A stretch of 17,426 bases of DNA from contig JAEZAL010000314.1 in NCBI GenBank assembly GCA_023427705.1, positions 1 through 17,426 on the forward strand, in the 5' to 3' direction. Numbering within the stretch: the first letter of the stretch is position 1; each line of letters begins with the position of its first letter. A model generated the notes under the pieces. The model was not told the DNA's origin and did no database searches. It was given only the letters and a program-made list of their open reading frames with translations. The position numbers were made by a program, and so were the translations under genes. This DNA is from Bacillota bacterium (GTDB lineage Bacteria > Bacillota > Clostridia > Clostridiales > Clostridiaceae). Shown here piece by piece: positions 1-6,669 of this stretch.

Positions 1-243
1 GATATTATACGAAATAAAACTACTTATGAAGATTCTACAAATGGCTTTTTAAGATTTGGAGAAATAACACTTACATCAGAAGAATTTGAGGAAATTCAAG
101 AAGAAGTATATAAAAGTTTTGAAGAAACTCTTAATGATAAAGATATATATGATCAAGCTATTTACAATTCTAAAATATCTCTTACTAATTTATTTAGACA
201 AATTATTGGTGATGATATAAATATCAATATATTATTTAAATAG
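1..243 (+). CDS. 3' end of an unrecognised gene (partial)
   Basis: Frame 1 is open from the first base of the window to a TAG at 241-243, giving the last 80 residues of a protein. The piece is hydrophilic and rich in Glu, Asp and Lys, with a predicted helix (EEFEEIQEEVYKSFEETL) followed by a C-terminal stretch ending in ININILFK. I do not recognise the family with confidence. The layout, a charged helix, then a second helix with an alternating hydrophobic C-terminal strand, vaguely recalls the end of DUF4230-type proteins, but this is a guess from memory. No terminator lies between it and msrA 72 bp downstream, although msrA has its own promoter-like sequence. The start and the rest of the gene are outside the window. 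Confidence 0.7.
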   Translation, partial: DIIRNKTTYEDSTNGFLRFGEITLTSEEFEEIQEEVYKSFEETLNDKDIYDQAIYNSKISLTNLFRQIIGDDININILFK

Positions 244-268
244 TTATGTTTAATTGGTATTTAAGATG

Positions 269-274
269 TATAAT
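269..274 (+). promoter_or_regulatory. -10 element likely serving msrA
   Basis: A perfect TATAAT lies 41 bp before the msrA start. No good -35 hexamer is found at 16-18 bp, so this is a tentative call based on the -10 and its position in the intergenic gap. Confidence 0.4.
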
Positions 275-315
275 ATAAGATAAATAATAAACAATATAGT
301 GAGGAGAGTGATAAA

Positions 316-786
316 ATGAAAAGGATAGTTTTAGCTGGTGGATGTTTTTGGGGCGTTGAAGAATTCCTGTCTAGACTAAATGGAGTTGTTTCTACAGAAG
401 TTGGGTATGCTAATGGAAGAACTGAAAATCCAACTTATGAAGATGTTTGCTATAAAAATACTTATTTTGCTGAAGCTTGCTTAGTTGAATATGATGAAAA
501 TATTTTATCATTAGAAAACTTATTAAAAGAATATTGGTCAATAGTAGACCCAACTGCTTTAAATAGACAAGGTCCTGATGTTGGTAGTCAATATAGAACA
601 GGAATATTTTATTTAGATGAAAGTGACTTAGACACAATATTAAAAAGCAAAGAAAAGAATCAAAAAAATTATGATAAAAAAATAGTTACAGAAGTAGTTC
701 CTTTAGTTAACTATTATAAAGCTGAAGAATATCATCAAAAATATTTAAAGAAAAATCCAAATGGCTATTGTCATATAAAATTATAA
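316..786 (+). CDS. msrA: Peptide methionine (S)-S-oxide reductase MsrA
   Basis: This cytosolic repair enzyme reduces the S-epimer of methionine sulfoxide in free or protein-bound form, using thioredoxin. The 156-residue protein has the MsrA signature GCFWG at residues 9-13, with Cys10 as the catalytic nucleophile. It also has the family motifs EVGYANG, DPTALNRQGPDVGSQYRT and EEYHQKYL. Other cysteines are at 45, 55 and 152; Cys152 near the C-terminus is the likeliest resolving cysteine, by analogy with other MsrA proteins. The length fits a stand-alone MsrA with no MsrB domain fused. The start ATG follows GAGGAGAG. The catalytic residue is an ordinary Cys codon, not the selenocysteine UGA known from some clostridial MsrA proteins. 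The gene stands alone and converges on the sugar island, with a shared terminator between them. Confidence 0.95.
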   Translation: MKRIVLAGGCFWGVEEFLSRLNGVVSTEVGYANGRTENPTYEDVCYKNTYFAEACLVEYDENILSLENLLKEYWSIVDPTALNRQGPDVGSQYRTGIFYLDESDLDTILKSKEKNQKNYDKKIVTEVVPLVNYYKAEEYHQKYLKKNPNGYCHIKL

Positions 787-815
787 AAATAGAGGCTACG
801 AAGCCTCTATTTTTT
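785..815. terminator. Bidirectional terminator between msrA and the binding-protein gene
   Basis: A 13-bp perfect stem (785-797 with 802-814) encloses a 4-base loop. The core is AGAGGCT/AGCCTCT, flanked by A-runs on the left and T-runs on the right. It therefore reads as a U-tailed hairpin on both strands and can end both msrA and the converging binding-protein gene. Confidence 0.9.
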
Positions 816-818
816 ATA

Positions 819-2168
819 TTATTTAATTAAGTTTTCTCTCATCTTATCAGTAGCTTCTTGTAAAGCAGTTTGCCAATCCTTAACTGTTTTATCTCCAGTC
901 ATTATAGAATCAACTGTTCCAACATAAACGTCTGAATACTTTAATCCTTCTACTGGATTAGTTGCTGCAAATACTCCTATTAATGCTTTAGCTCCATTAT
1001 CATACATCTTTAATAATTCAACTTGTAATGGCTCTAAATATTTAGTTGCAATTTCCATAGAACCTTTAACTGGAACAACACCCTTAGCATTTTCTGCAAT
1101 AATCTTAACAGCTTCATCACTATACATATAAGCCATAAATTCTTCTGCTAGTTCTATATTTTTAGCATCCTTTGGAATGTACATTTGCTCAATAAAACTT
1201 ACAGCATATTGATCTCCACCCTTTGTAAATGCTGGATAAGGCATAAATCCCCATTCAAAGCCTTCTGCTCTTGGAGCATCCTTCATTTCTCCTGGTAACC
1301 AGTTTCCATTAGGTATAAATAATACTTTGTTATCTAAAATCAATTGCTGATTATTTTTAAATCCTTGATTATTAGCATTGGCTACTACTGTTGGTTCTAA
1401 GTAATCTTTAAGTTTTCCAATAGTCTCTAAAGTCTTTGTAGCAGGTTCTGACATCCAGAAGCCTTCTGCGTAATTCATTGCATCATCGAAAGCCTTTGTG
1501 CCACCAGCTGCTGCAAGCATAGGAGGAATCATACAATCAAGATATCCTGCTGTTGGGTATGACCATAATGATATTCCATCAGCCTTTGCCTTATCTCCTA
1601 AGGCAAACATTTCATCCCAAGTTGTTGGAAGTTCATATCCCTTGTCCTTAAATAAAGTTTTATTATAGAACATTCCTGTCGGACTGTAAAATAAAGGTAA
1701 TAAATAAGTTTTACCATCAGCATATGGATTAGTTGCATAACTATCAATAAATCCTGGTAATATTTTATCCTTAACTGTTACATTTTCTCCTGGTACCTTC
1801 ATAGATAGCACATTACTTAAATCATGTAATCCTTGCTCTTTAGTAAATGTTTCTGTTAAGGCATCAGGTCTTCCAGTTGCTAGGTAAATAAAATCTGGTA
1901 CATTTCCTGCTTGAATTTGAGGACGGATAACTTCTTCAATATTTGAAGCAACTGTTAATTCTACTGTTACTCCTTCGTGTTGCTTTTCAAAATTTTCTTT
2001 TAACTTTTCCCAATAAACTTTTCCATAGCCGCCTTCAAAAGCTGCTATTTTTAATGTCTTAGTTTCTTTTCCTGTGTTAGTTGAATCTTTTTCTTTTGAA
2101 CCACAACCCACTAAAGTAGTCATTGCCATAATTGAACTTAGTATTAACGCTAACGTTCTTTTTTTCAT
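819..2168 (-). CDS. Sugar ABC transporter substrate-binding lipoprotein
   Basis: This is a family 1 extracellular solute-binding protein for carbohydrate uptake. It would capture the disaccharide outside the membrane and pass it to the two permeases of the same locus. I place the start at 2168 (449 residues, MKKRTLAL...), not at the in-frame ATG at 2189, because the ribosome site GGGAGG lies between the two. The protein has a lipoprotein signal: Lys/Arg N-terminus, hydrophobic stretch, lipobox LVGC with Cys22. The mature part looks like the sugar-binding family that includes the GlcNAc/chitobiose binder NgcE, based on general appearance only. It is separated from its upstream neighbour by about 160 bp holding a good promoter, so it is probably also transcribed on its own, as is common for binding proteins needed in excess. 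The substrate is inferred from the adjacent GH112 phosphorylase: galacto-N-biose and/or lacto-N-biose. Confidence 0.9.
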   Translation of the reverse strand: MKKRTLALILSSIMAMTTLVGCGSKEKDSTNTGKETKTLKIAAFEGGYGKVYWEKLKENFEKQHEGVTVELTVASNIEEVIRPQIQAGNVPDFIYLATGRPDALTETFTKEQGLHDLSNVLSMKVPGENVTVKDKILPGFIDSYATNPYADGKTYLLPLFYSPTGMFYNKTLFKDKGYELPTTWDEMFALGDKAKADGISLWSYPTAGYLDCMIPPMLAAAGGTKAFDDAMNYAEGFWMSEPATKTLETIGKLKDYLEPTVVANANNQGFKNNQQLILDNKVLFIPNGNWLPGEMKDAPRAEGFEWGFMPYPAFTKGGDQYAVSFIEQMYIPKDAKNIELAEEFMAYMYSDEAVKIIAENAKGVVPVKGSMEIATKYLEPLQVELLKMYDNGAKALIGVFAATNPVEGLKYSDVYVGTVDSIMTGDKTVKDWQTALQEATDKMRENLIK

Positions 2169-2237
2169 TATATTTCCTCCCTTTTTCAATAAACCCTTTT
2201 ATATTTATACCTAAATTTTTAATAAAAACAAATACTG

Positions 2238-2266
2238 TTTATAAGTTAATTTTAAGCTCCTGTAAA
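2238..2266 (-). promoter_or_regulatory. Promoter for the binding-protein gene
   Basis: On the minus strand TTTACA (2261-2266, one off TTGACA), a 17-bp spacer and TATAAA (2238-2243, one off TATAAT) form a good sigma-A promoter. It would leave a leader of about 60 nt before the start at 2168. It lies inside the sugar island, just upstream of the last gene. Confidence 0.6.
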
Positions 2267-2274
2267 CGTTAATA
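2260..2274. promoter_or_regulatory. Possible CcpA (cre) site over the -35 box
   Basis: TGTAAACGTT at 2261-2270 carries the TG.AA.CG core of a catabolite-responsive element. Against the usual 15-base consensus it deviates at two outer positions. It overlaps the -35 hexamer of the binding-protein promoter, where CcpA binding would block RNA polymerase. This would be the expected control for a sugar-uptake gene. It is a sequence match only. Confidence 0.45.
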
Positions 2275-2282
2275 ATATAAGA

Positions 2283-2318
2283 TTTTTGCTTAATATTTTA
2301 TTTATATTGCTTAGATAT
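2283..2318. promoter_or_regulatory. Second TTGC direct repeat with 21-bp period
   Basis: TTGCTTA occurs at 2286-2292 and again at 2307-2313, exactly 21 bp apart, upstream of the promoter of the binding-protein gene. The TTGC core, its orientation and the 21-bp period match the repeat next to the AraC regulator (6572-6603). The half-site nearer the promoter lies 11 bp further from the -35 box than at the main promoter, about one helical turn. It is a candidate second operator of the same activator. The bases after TTGC differ (TTA versus GGT/GAT), so this is weaker than the first site. Confidence 0.4.
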
Positions 2319-2331
2319 CAATATACTTAAA

Positions 2332-2490
2332 TCACTGATATTTTTTATTATAAATATAAAGCTCAAATATTACCCCAGCCATACCAATAAACATGATACT
2401 TAACCCAAAGTATCCTGTAATTGAATTACCCTTTATAACCAAAAGCAAAGATACAAAGAACAATATAGTTAAAATTATATTTTTTAACAT
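2332..2490 (-). CDS. 52-residue two-helix membrane protein in the sugar operon
   Basis: The frame could begin at 2529, but a GGAGG site lies 7 bases before the ATG at 2490, giving MLKNIILTIL..., 52 residues. There are two hydrophobic segments, about residues 4-19 and 24-46, joined by a short KGNSITG turn. The tail is YIYNKKYQ with positive charge, so both ends probably face the cytosol. It starts 26 bp after the phosphorylase stop and has its own strong ribosome site, which argues for real translation. From memory it resembles short Firmicutes proteins of about 55 residues with the same GY.GL..M.I.G pattern (perhaps DUF6903); I cannot confirm this. No enzymatic motif is present. Its place between phosphorylase and binding protein suggests a small accessory subunit of the transporter or a membrane tether, but this is inference. 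Confidence 0.75.
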   Translation of the reverse strand: MLKNIILTILFFVSLLLVIKGNSITGYFGLSIMFIGMAGVIFELYIYNKKYQ

Positions 2491-2515
2491 TATTAATCCT
2501 CCTTTGAAATAAATA

Positions 2516-4675
2516 CTAATTAATATCAATCCACTTTATTTCAGTTGGAGCTAGCTCTAAAGTCATTAACTTACCTTCTCCATCATAAATATTAGATACT
2601 TGCTTTTTATTTGAATTATTAATTACAGCATATCTATTTGACTCTAAATAAGCTGAAACTTCGCAGTATGGATTATCAGCATACCACTTCTTCATTTCTT
2701 CTTCCTTATTAGCTGCATAGTAGCAAGCTCTAGTTAAGATACGAGTATTTTGAATTGAATATGGAAGTCCAGCAATATATACAGCTCTACCTTTTCCATA
2801 TTTATTAGCTGACATCAACAAGTCACCCTTTGTATATTTTATAATCTCTGTATTTTCACTTAATGAATAGATATTCTTTTGACCTTCACCAAAATCTATT
2901 TCCTCAAATACATCTTCAGTTATAAAATGTGAATCTAATTCTTTAGTAAAGTATTTATCTGAACTTAAAGAGAATCCTAATTCCTTATCAATGCCAAATG
3001 CATCTGCTAATTGGAAGTAATGGCCTCCACTTAATACAGCTGATGGTTCTCCAATCCCTATAAATCCGCCACCTTCAAATATCCATTTTCTTATCTTTGT
3101 TGTAATCTCTTCATCTAACCATTTTTCACCACCACTAAAGGCTGTTCCTGCATCACCAGCATTAATGATAACGTCAATGCCTTCTGGCACTCCATTTTCT
3201 TTAATATCATCAAAGCTTATAAAGCTTACATCTACACTCATACCACTAAGAGATTCTATTACACCTAAATAAGTATATATTTGTTTATACCATAATGCAT
3301 GAGCAACCATATGAGTTTGCCAAGTACGTAATTTACCCCAGCAATTTAATACAGCAACCTTTAATCCACAGTAAGGTTTATTTCCATTAATAGTTTCATA
3401 AATTTCTCTAAACTCATTACAAACACTTTCAATATAATCAACAAATTTAGGGAACTTATATGCTAGTGATAAATATCCACCATAACCTATTCTATCTACA
3501 GGTTTCCTCATAATTGCACGTCTTGCTGTTAACCAATTATCTCTTGCTTCAATAGTAGGATCATTTCCTTCATGGAAGGTATCTGGAAAGAAATATGGTA
3601 AAAATCTTCCTTCAGTATACTTAACTCCTGGAATATCTGAAATCATTCTTAAAGTAGCTCCACCACCTACAGATCCAACAACTGCATCTAAACCTATATT
3701 TTCAAAGTACTTTCCATAAGGTTCTGTTCCTATCCAGTTATCACCTAGAAACATCATAGCTTCTCTTCCATTATCATGAACGATATCTACTAACTTCTTT
3801 ACATTCTCTGAAACAAACTCTTGTTGAAAATCCATATAATCTAAAAACTTTTTACTAGGAACTCTAAATGAACTATTGTAGTACCCTTCATCTATAATAT
3901 CTTCAGCCCTTAACTTGTACCCTTTAACCTTTTCAAATTCTCTTAATGCTTCTGCACTTACACTTGAACTATAACCAAACCAATCTACGTATTTTTCCTT
4001 TGCCCTGTCATTAAATACTAATGTAAAATGGTAAAAGAAAGTTGTGAACCTTACAACATCTGCTTCTGGATGTTCATCTAGCCATCTATGCATAGCTTCA
4101 AATATATATTTATTTGTTTTTGGTTTTCTTGCATCAAAAGGAATTTCGTGAGGCTTATCACCCCAATTGTTTGTTATATGGTTATACATTTGTGTTGGAT
4201 CCCATAAACAATATGCTAAAAATGATACAGTATATTCATGCCAAGGTTTAGCTTCATTAATTGTTATTTCTTGAGTTTCTTCATTATATATCCAATTATC
4301 TAAACTAACTACTTCATTAGTAGTTCTATCTATTACTTCCCAAAACTCCTTAATATCATGATAAGTATCGGGTTTTACTTGTTCCTTAAAATATCCATCC
4401 ATAATGTTTACAGTTAATGAATCTGAAGTTGCTAAGTGATATTTAGTCATTAAATAAGTTTGTTGTAATTCTTCTGGATTCTTCTCTGCCCAATTATTAT
4501 CTCCACGAGTAACAAAGTACGTAGAATACACTTTTTTAGCTAAATCTTTTATTTCCTTTGGTAGCTTAAATCCATCACAATCTCTTATAGCATCTGCTCC
4601 CCATTTTTCTGCAATTTCCATTGTCTCTTTCAAAAAATTGTCATCTGTTGGAATTGTAACTCTGCCTTTATTCAT
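2516..4675 (-). CDS. gnpA: GH112 1,3-beta-galactosyl-N-acetylhexosamine phosphorylase
   Basis: This cytosolic enzyme splits galacto-N-biose and/or lacto-N-biose with inorganic phosphate into alpha-galactose-1-phosphate and GalNAc or GlcNAc. The 719-residue length and the N-terminus (GRVTIPTDDNF, then KWGADAIRDCDG) are typical of the GH112 family. By alignment from memory with the Bifidobacterium longum enzyme, offset by one residue, Asp312 in FLGDNWIGTEP is the general acid, and Arg31, Arg209 and Arg357 are candidate phosphate ligands. After the barrel comes a glutamine-amidotransferase-like domain (about 435-650, with INAGDAGTAFSGG) and a C-terminal beta domain. GH112 also contains a galactosyl-rhamnose phosphorylase branch; the match to the GNB/LNB branch is favoured but substrate preference cannot be settled by eye. 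The ATG follows AAGGAGG. The gene sits 15 bp after the second permease, in one operon with the transporter. Confidence 0.92.
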   Translation of the reverse strand: MNKGRVTIPTDDNFLKETMEIAEKWGADAIRDCDGFKLPKEIKDLAKKVYSTYFVTRGDNNWAEKNPEELQQTYLMTKYHLATSDSLTVNIMDGYFKEQVKPDTYHDIKEFWEVIDRTTNEVVSLDNWIYNEETQEITINEAKPWHEYTVSFLAYCLWDPTQMYNHITNNWGDKPHEIPFDARKPKTNKYIFEAMHRWLDEHPEADVVRFTTFFYHFTLVFNDRAKEKYVDWFGYSSSVSAEALREFEKVKGYKLRAEDIIDEGYYNSSFRVPSKKFLDYMDFQQEFVSENVKKLVDIVHDNGREAMMFLGDNWIGTEPYGKYFENIGLDAVVGSVGGGATLRMISDIPGVKYTEGRFLPYFFPDTFHEGNDPTIEARDNWLTARRAIMRKPVDRIGYGGYLSLAYKFPKFVDYIESVCNEFREIYETINGNKPYCGLKVAVLNCWGKLRTWQTHMVAHALWYKQIYTYLGVIESLSGMSVDVSFISFDDIKENGVPEGIDVIINAGDAGTAFSGGEKWLDEEITTKIRKWIFEGGGFIGIGEPSAVLSGGHYFQLADAFGIDKELGFSLSSDKYFTKELDSHFITEDVFEEIDFGEGQKNIYSLSENTEIIKYTKGDLLMSANKYGKGRAVYIAGLPYSIQNTRILTRACYYAANKEEEMKKWYADNPYCEVSAYLESNRYAVINNSNKKQVSNIYDGEGKLMTLELAPTEIKWIDIN

Positions 4676-4690
4676 TATTGTCCTCCTTAT

Positions 4691-5587
4691 TTATTCTTTT
4701 ATCCCGCCTACTGTCATTCCTTCTGTTAATTTCTTTTGAACTAATATATAGAAAACTATTGTTGGAATCATTACTATTACTAAACCTGCATATAAGGAGC
4801 CATAATCTGTAGCTGTCTTTTGCACTTGCATTAAATTTATTAATCCAAGTGGTAATGTTTTTGCTTTATTAGGTAACATAGTAAGAGCAATGATATATTC
4901 ATTCCAAAATCCTAGAAAATTAAATAATATTACAGTTATTATACTAGGCTTGGCCATTGGTATTATAACGTGAATTAGCGTTTTTAAATTACTGCAACCA
5001 TCAACATAAGCTGCCTCTTCATAGGCTTTTGGTAATGATTTGAAAAATGTCATAAGTAGATATATAGTAAAAGGTAGAGCTGTAGATGCATATATTATGC
5101 TAAGCACTATCCTACTATCTAATAATACGGTCATACTAGTTGGAATTTCAAAAATACTTCTAATTAACTTTTCTCCATCTAATACTAATAAGGAAATTGG
5201 AACTACAATATAGTTAACATTTATAAATAACCCAGCTGAAAATAATAAATTTAATATTTTCTTACTTTTAAATTCAAATCTAGACAGTACGTATGCAGCT
5301 GGTATGGAAACAATTAACAGTATTATTAGTGCTAACACTGTCACTATTACTGAATTCATAAAGTAATTACCCATATTGGCATCTACAAATGCCTTACTGA
5401 AATTCTCAAAATATAATCCTTTTGGTAGAGCCCATGGATTCCCATAAAACTCTGATTTATGCTTAAATGATGCTAATATAGCCCACCCTAGAGGAACTAA
5501 TATACTTAATGCAAATATAGATAAACATAAATAAATGAAAATCTTAATTATCTTTTCTGTTGATGTCTTTTTATATGATTTCTCCAT
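4691..5587 (-). CDS. Sugar ABC permease, MalG/UgpE type
   Basis: This is the second inner-membrane subunit of the disaccharide importer (CUT1 family). The 298-residue protein has about six membrane helices, beginning at residues 15-38 and 77-101. The ATPase-docking EAA loop is at residues 189-211 (EEAAYVDGCSN...IIPMAKPS). The C-terminus, KKLTEGMTVGGIKE, is typical of MalG-like proteins. The ATG follows AAGGAGG, which lies within the 12-bp gap after the first permease, so the two are translated together. No ATP-binding subunit is encoded in the island; CUT1 importers of Firmicutes often share one MsmK/UgpC-type ATPase encoded elsewhere. The substrate is inferred from the downstream GH112 gene. 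Confidence 0.92.
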   Translation of the reverse strand: MEKSYKKTSTEKIIKIFIYLCLSIFALSILVPLGWAILASFKHKSEFYGNPWALPKGLYFENFSKAFVDANMGNYFMNSVIVTVLALIILLIVSIPAAYVLSRFEFKSKKILNLLFSAGLFINVNYIVVPISLLVLDGEKLIRSIFEIPTSMTVLLDSRIVLSIIYASTALPFTIYLLMTFFKSLPKAYEEAAYVDGCSNLKTLIHVIIPMAKPSIITVILFNFLGFWNEYIIALTMLPNKAKTLPLGLINLMQVQKTATDYGSLYAGLVIVMIPTIVFYILVQKKLTEGMTVGGIKE

Positions 5588-5599
5588 ATTAATGCCTCC

Positions 5600-6493
5600 T
5601 TAGAATTCAATTACCTCTCTCTTAGTAGCTTTGCTAATTACTAATGATAAGCCAAAGGAAAAAATGAAAATTATAACTCCTATTGCCATACCATATCCGT
5701 AAGATGAATTAGAATAAGCTTGCTTGTACATATAACTTAGGAAAACTTCTGAGGAGCCATCTGGTCCACCTGATGTCATAACTTTTACAAAAAGAAAACT
5801 CAAATTAATTGTACTAATTATAAAGAAAGTTAAAGTTGTTCTTATAACATTCCATATTAAAGGTAAAGTAATAGTGAAAAATTGTTGTATTCTTGTGGCT
5901 CCTTCTAAATCAGCTGCTTCATAAAGACTATCTGGAATACTGCTCATACTTGCCATATACATAACCATATAATATCCAACAGCTTGCCATATCATTGCGA
6001 TGGCTATACACCAGATAACAACCTTTTGATCTCCTAGCCACATTCTTTTTAAGTTATCTAGCCCTAAACTGCCAAGACTTGCGTTTATTATTCCTCTTTC
6101 AGGATCTAATATAGCTGAAAATATAGCTGAAATAACTACTACTGATAATATGTTAGGAAAGTAAAATACCACTCTAAAGAAATTTTTAAACTTTGTTTCT
6201 TTTTTTGTTAGTATTGCTGCTGAAGCTATTGCTAAAATCATAGTTATTATAGTTACTATCACCAGCAAGAATAATGTGTTTTGAAAGGACTTAATGAAAT
6301 TACTGTCTTTAAATAATATTGTAAAATTGCTTAATCCTACAAATTTCTTGTTATTTGATAATCCGCCCCATTTAAATAGTGACATCCAAAAGACATTTAT
6401 AGTTGGAATCACCATAAATACTATAAAGAGTATAAGTGCCGGCATCACTGATAACCCTACAAACACCTTGTTTACAGTACTTTTCTTACGCAT
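5600..6493 (-). CDS. Sugar ABC permease, MalF/UgpA type
   Basis: This is the first gene of the minus-strand sugar operon and one of two membrane subunits of the CUT1 importer. It has 297 residues with about six helices, the first at residues 11-34, ending in a positive PERMEASE-type tail (SKATKREVIEF). The EAA loop is at residues 191-212 (YEAADLEGATRIQQ...LPLI), which docks the ATPase. The start at 6493 is supported by a run of seven G bases in AGGGGGGGAC, spaced 9 nt. This G-run is unusual in such AT-rich DNA. The gene is divergent from the AraC regulator, and its promoter lies directly beside a 21-bp direct repeat, so it is likely to be switched on by that regulator. Confidence 0.92.
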   Translation of the reverse strand: MRKKSTVNKVFVGLSVMPALILFIVFMVIPTINVFWMSLFKWGGLSNNKKFVGLSNFTILFKDSNFIKSFQNTLFLLVIVTIITMILAIASAAILTKKETKFKNFFRVVFYFPNILSVVVISAIFSAILDPERGIINASLGSLGLDNLKRMWLGDQKVVIWCIAIAMIWQAVGYYMVMYMASMSSIPDSLYEAADLEGATRIQQFFTITLPLIWNVIRTTLTFFIISTINLSFLFVKVMTSGGPDGSSEVFLSYMYKQAYSNSSYGYGMAIGVIIFIFSFGLSLVISKATKREVIEF

Positions 6494-6536
6494 ATATCAT
6501 GTCCCCCCCTTATTTATTTCTTTATTTTATAAGCTT

Positions 6537-6565
6537 ATTGTATATTTATGAAATCAATTACACAA
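6537..6565 (-). promoter_or_regulatory. Main promoter of the sugar operon
   Basis: On the minus strand TTGTGT (6560-6565) and TACAAT (6537-6542) are 17 bp apart, about 44 bp before the first permease gene. The -10 is good (5 of 6) and the -35 poor (3 of 6), as expected for an activator-dependent promoter. Confidence 0.5.
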
Positions 6566-6571
6566 TAATAT

Positions 6572-6603
6572 TATTGCGGTATTTTATAGTAATATTGCGA
6601 TAT
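6572..6603. promoter_or_regulatory. AraC-type operator: 11-bp direct repeat, 21-bp period
   Basis: TATTGCGGTAT (6572-6582) is repeated as TATTGCGATAT (6593-6603), 10 of 11 bases identical, exactly 21 bp apart. Two same-direction half-sites two helical turns apart are the classical binding mode of an AraC-family dimer. The nearer copy begins 6 bp upstream of the -35 box of the sugar operon, the position of an activator that contacts RNA polymerase. The other copy lies towards the araC gene and could also serve autoregulation. Confidence 0.65.
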
Positions 6604-6611
6604 GAATATAA

Positions 6612-6640
6612 TTATATTTATATATATCTTGTTATATAAT
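6612..6640 (+). promoter_or_regulatory. Probable promoter of the AraC-type regulator gene
   Basis: A perfect TATAAT (6635-6640) lies 29 bp before the start codon. At 17 bp upstream only a weak -35 is found (TTATAT, 6612-6617). The region is extremely AT-rich, so the exact boxes are uncertain. Confidence 0.4.
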
Positions 6641-6669
6641 AGAATAAATATATAGAATGGAGGTTTTAA

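Noticed and set aside
2169..2189. Seven-residue N-terminal extension of the binding lipoprotein (start at 2189)
   Set aside because: The ribosome site GGGAGG lies inside this segment, and starting at 2168 gives a normal lipoprotein signal.
6294..6639. Plus-strand open frames over the start of the first permease gene and the regulatory gap
   Set aside because: They are antisense to the permease and low-complexity; the gap is explained by promoters and the AraC-type repeat.
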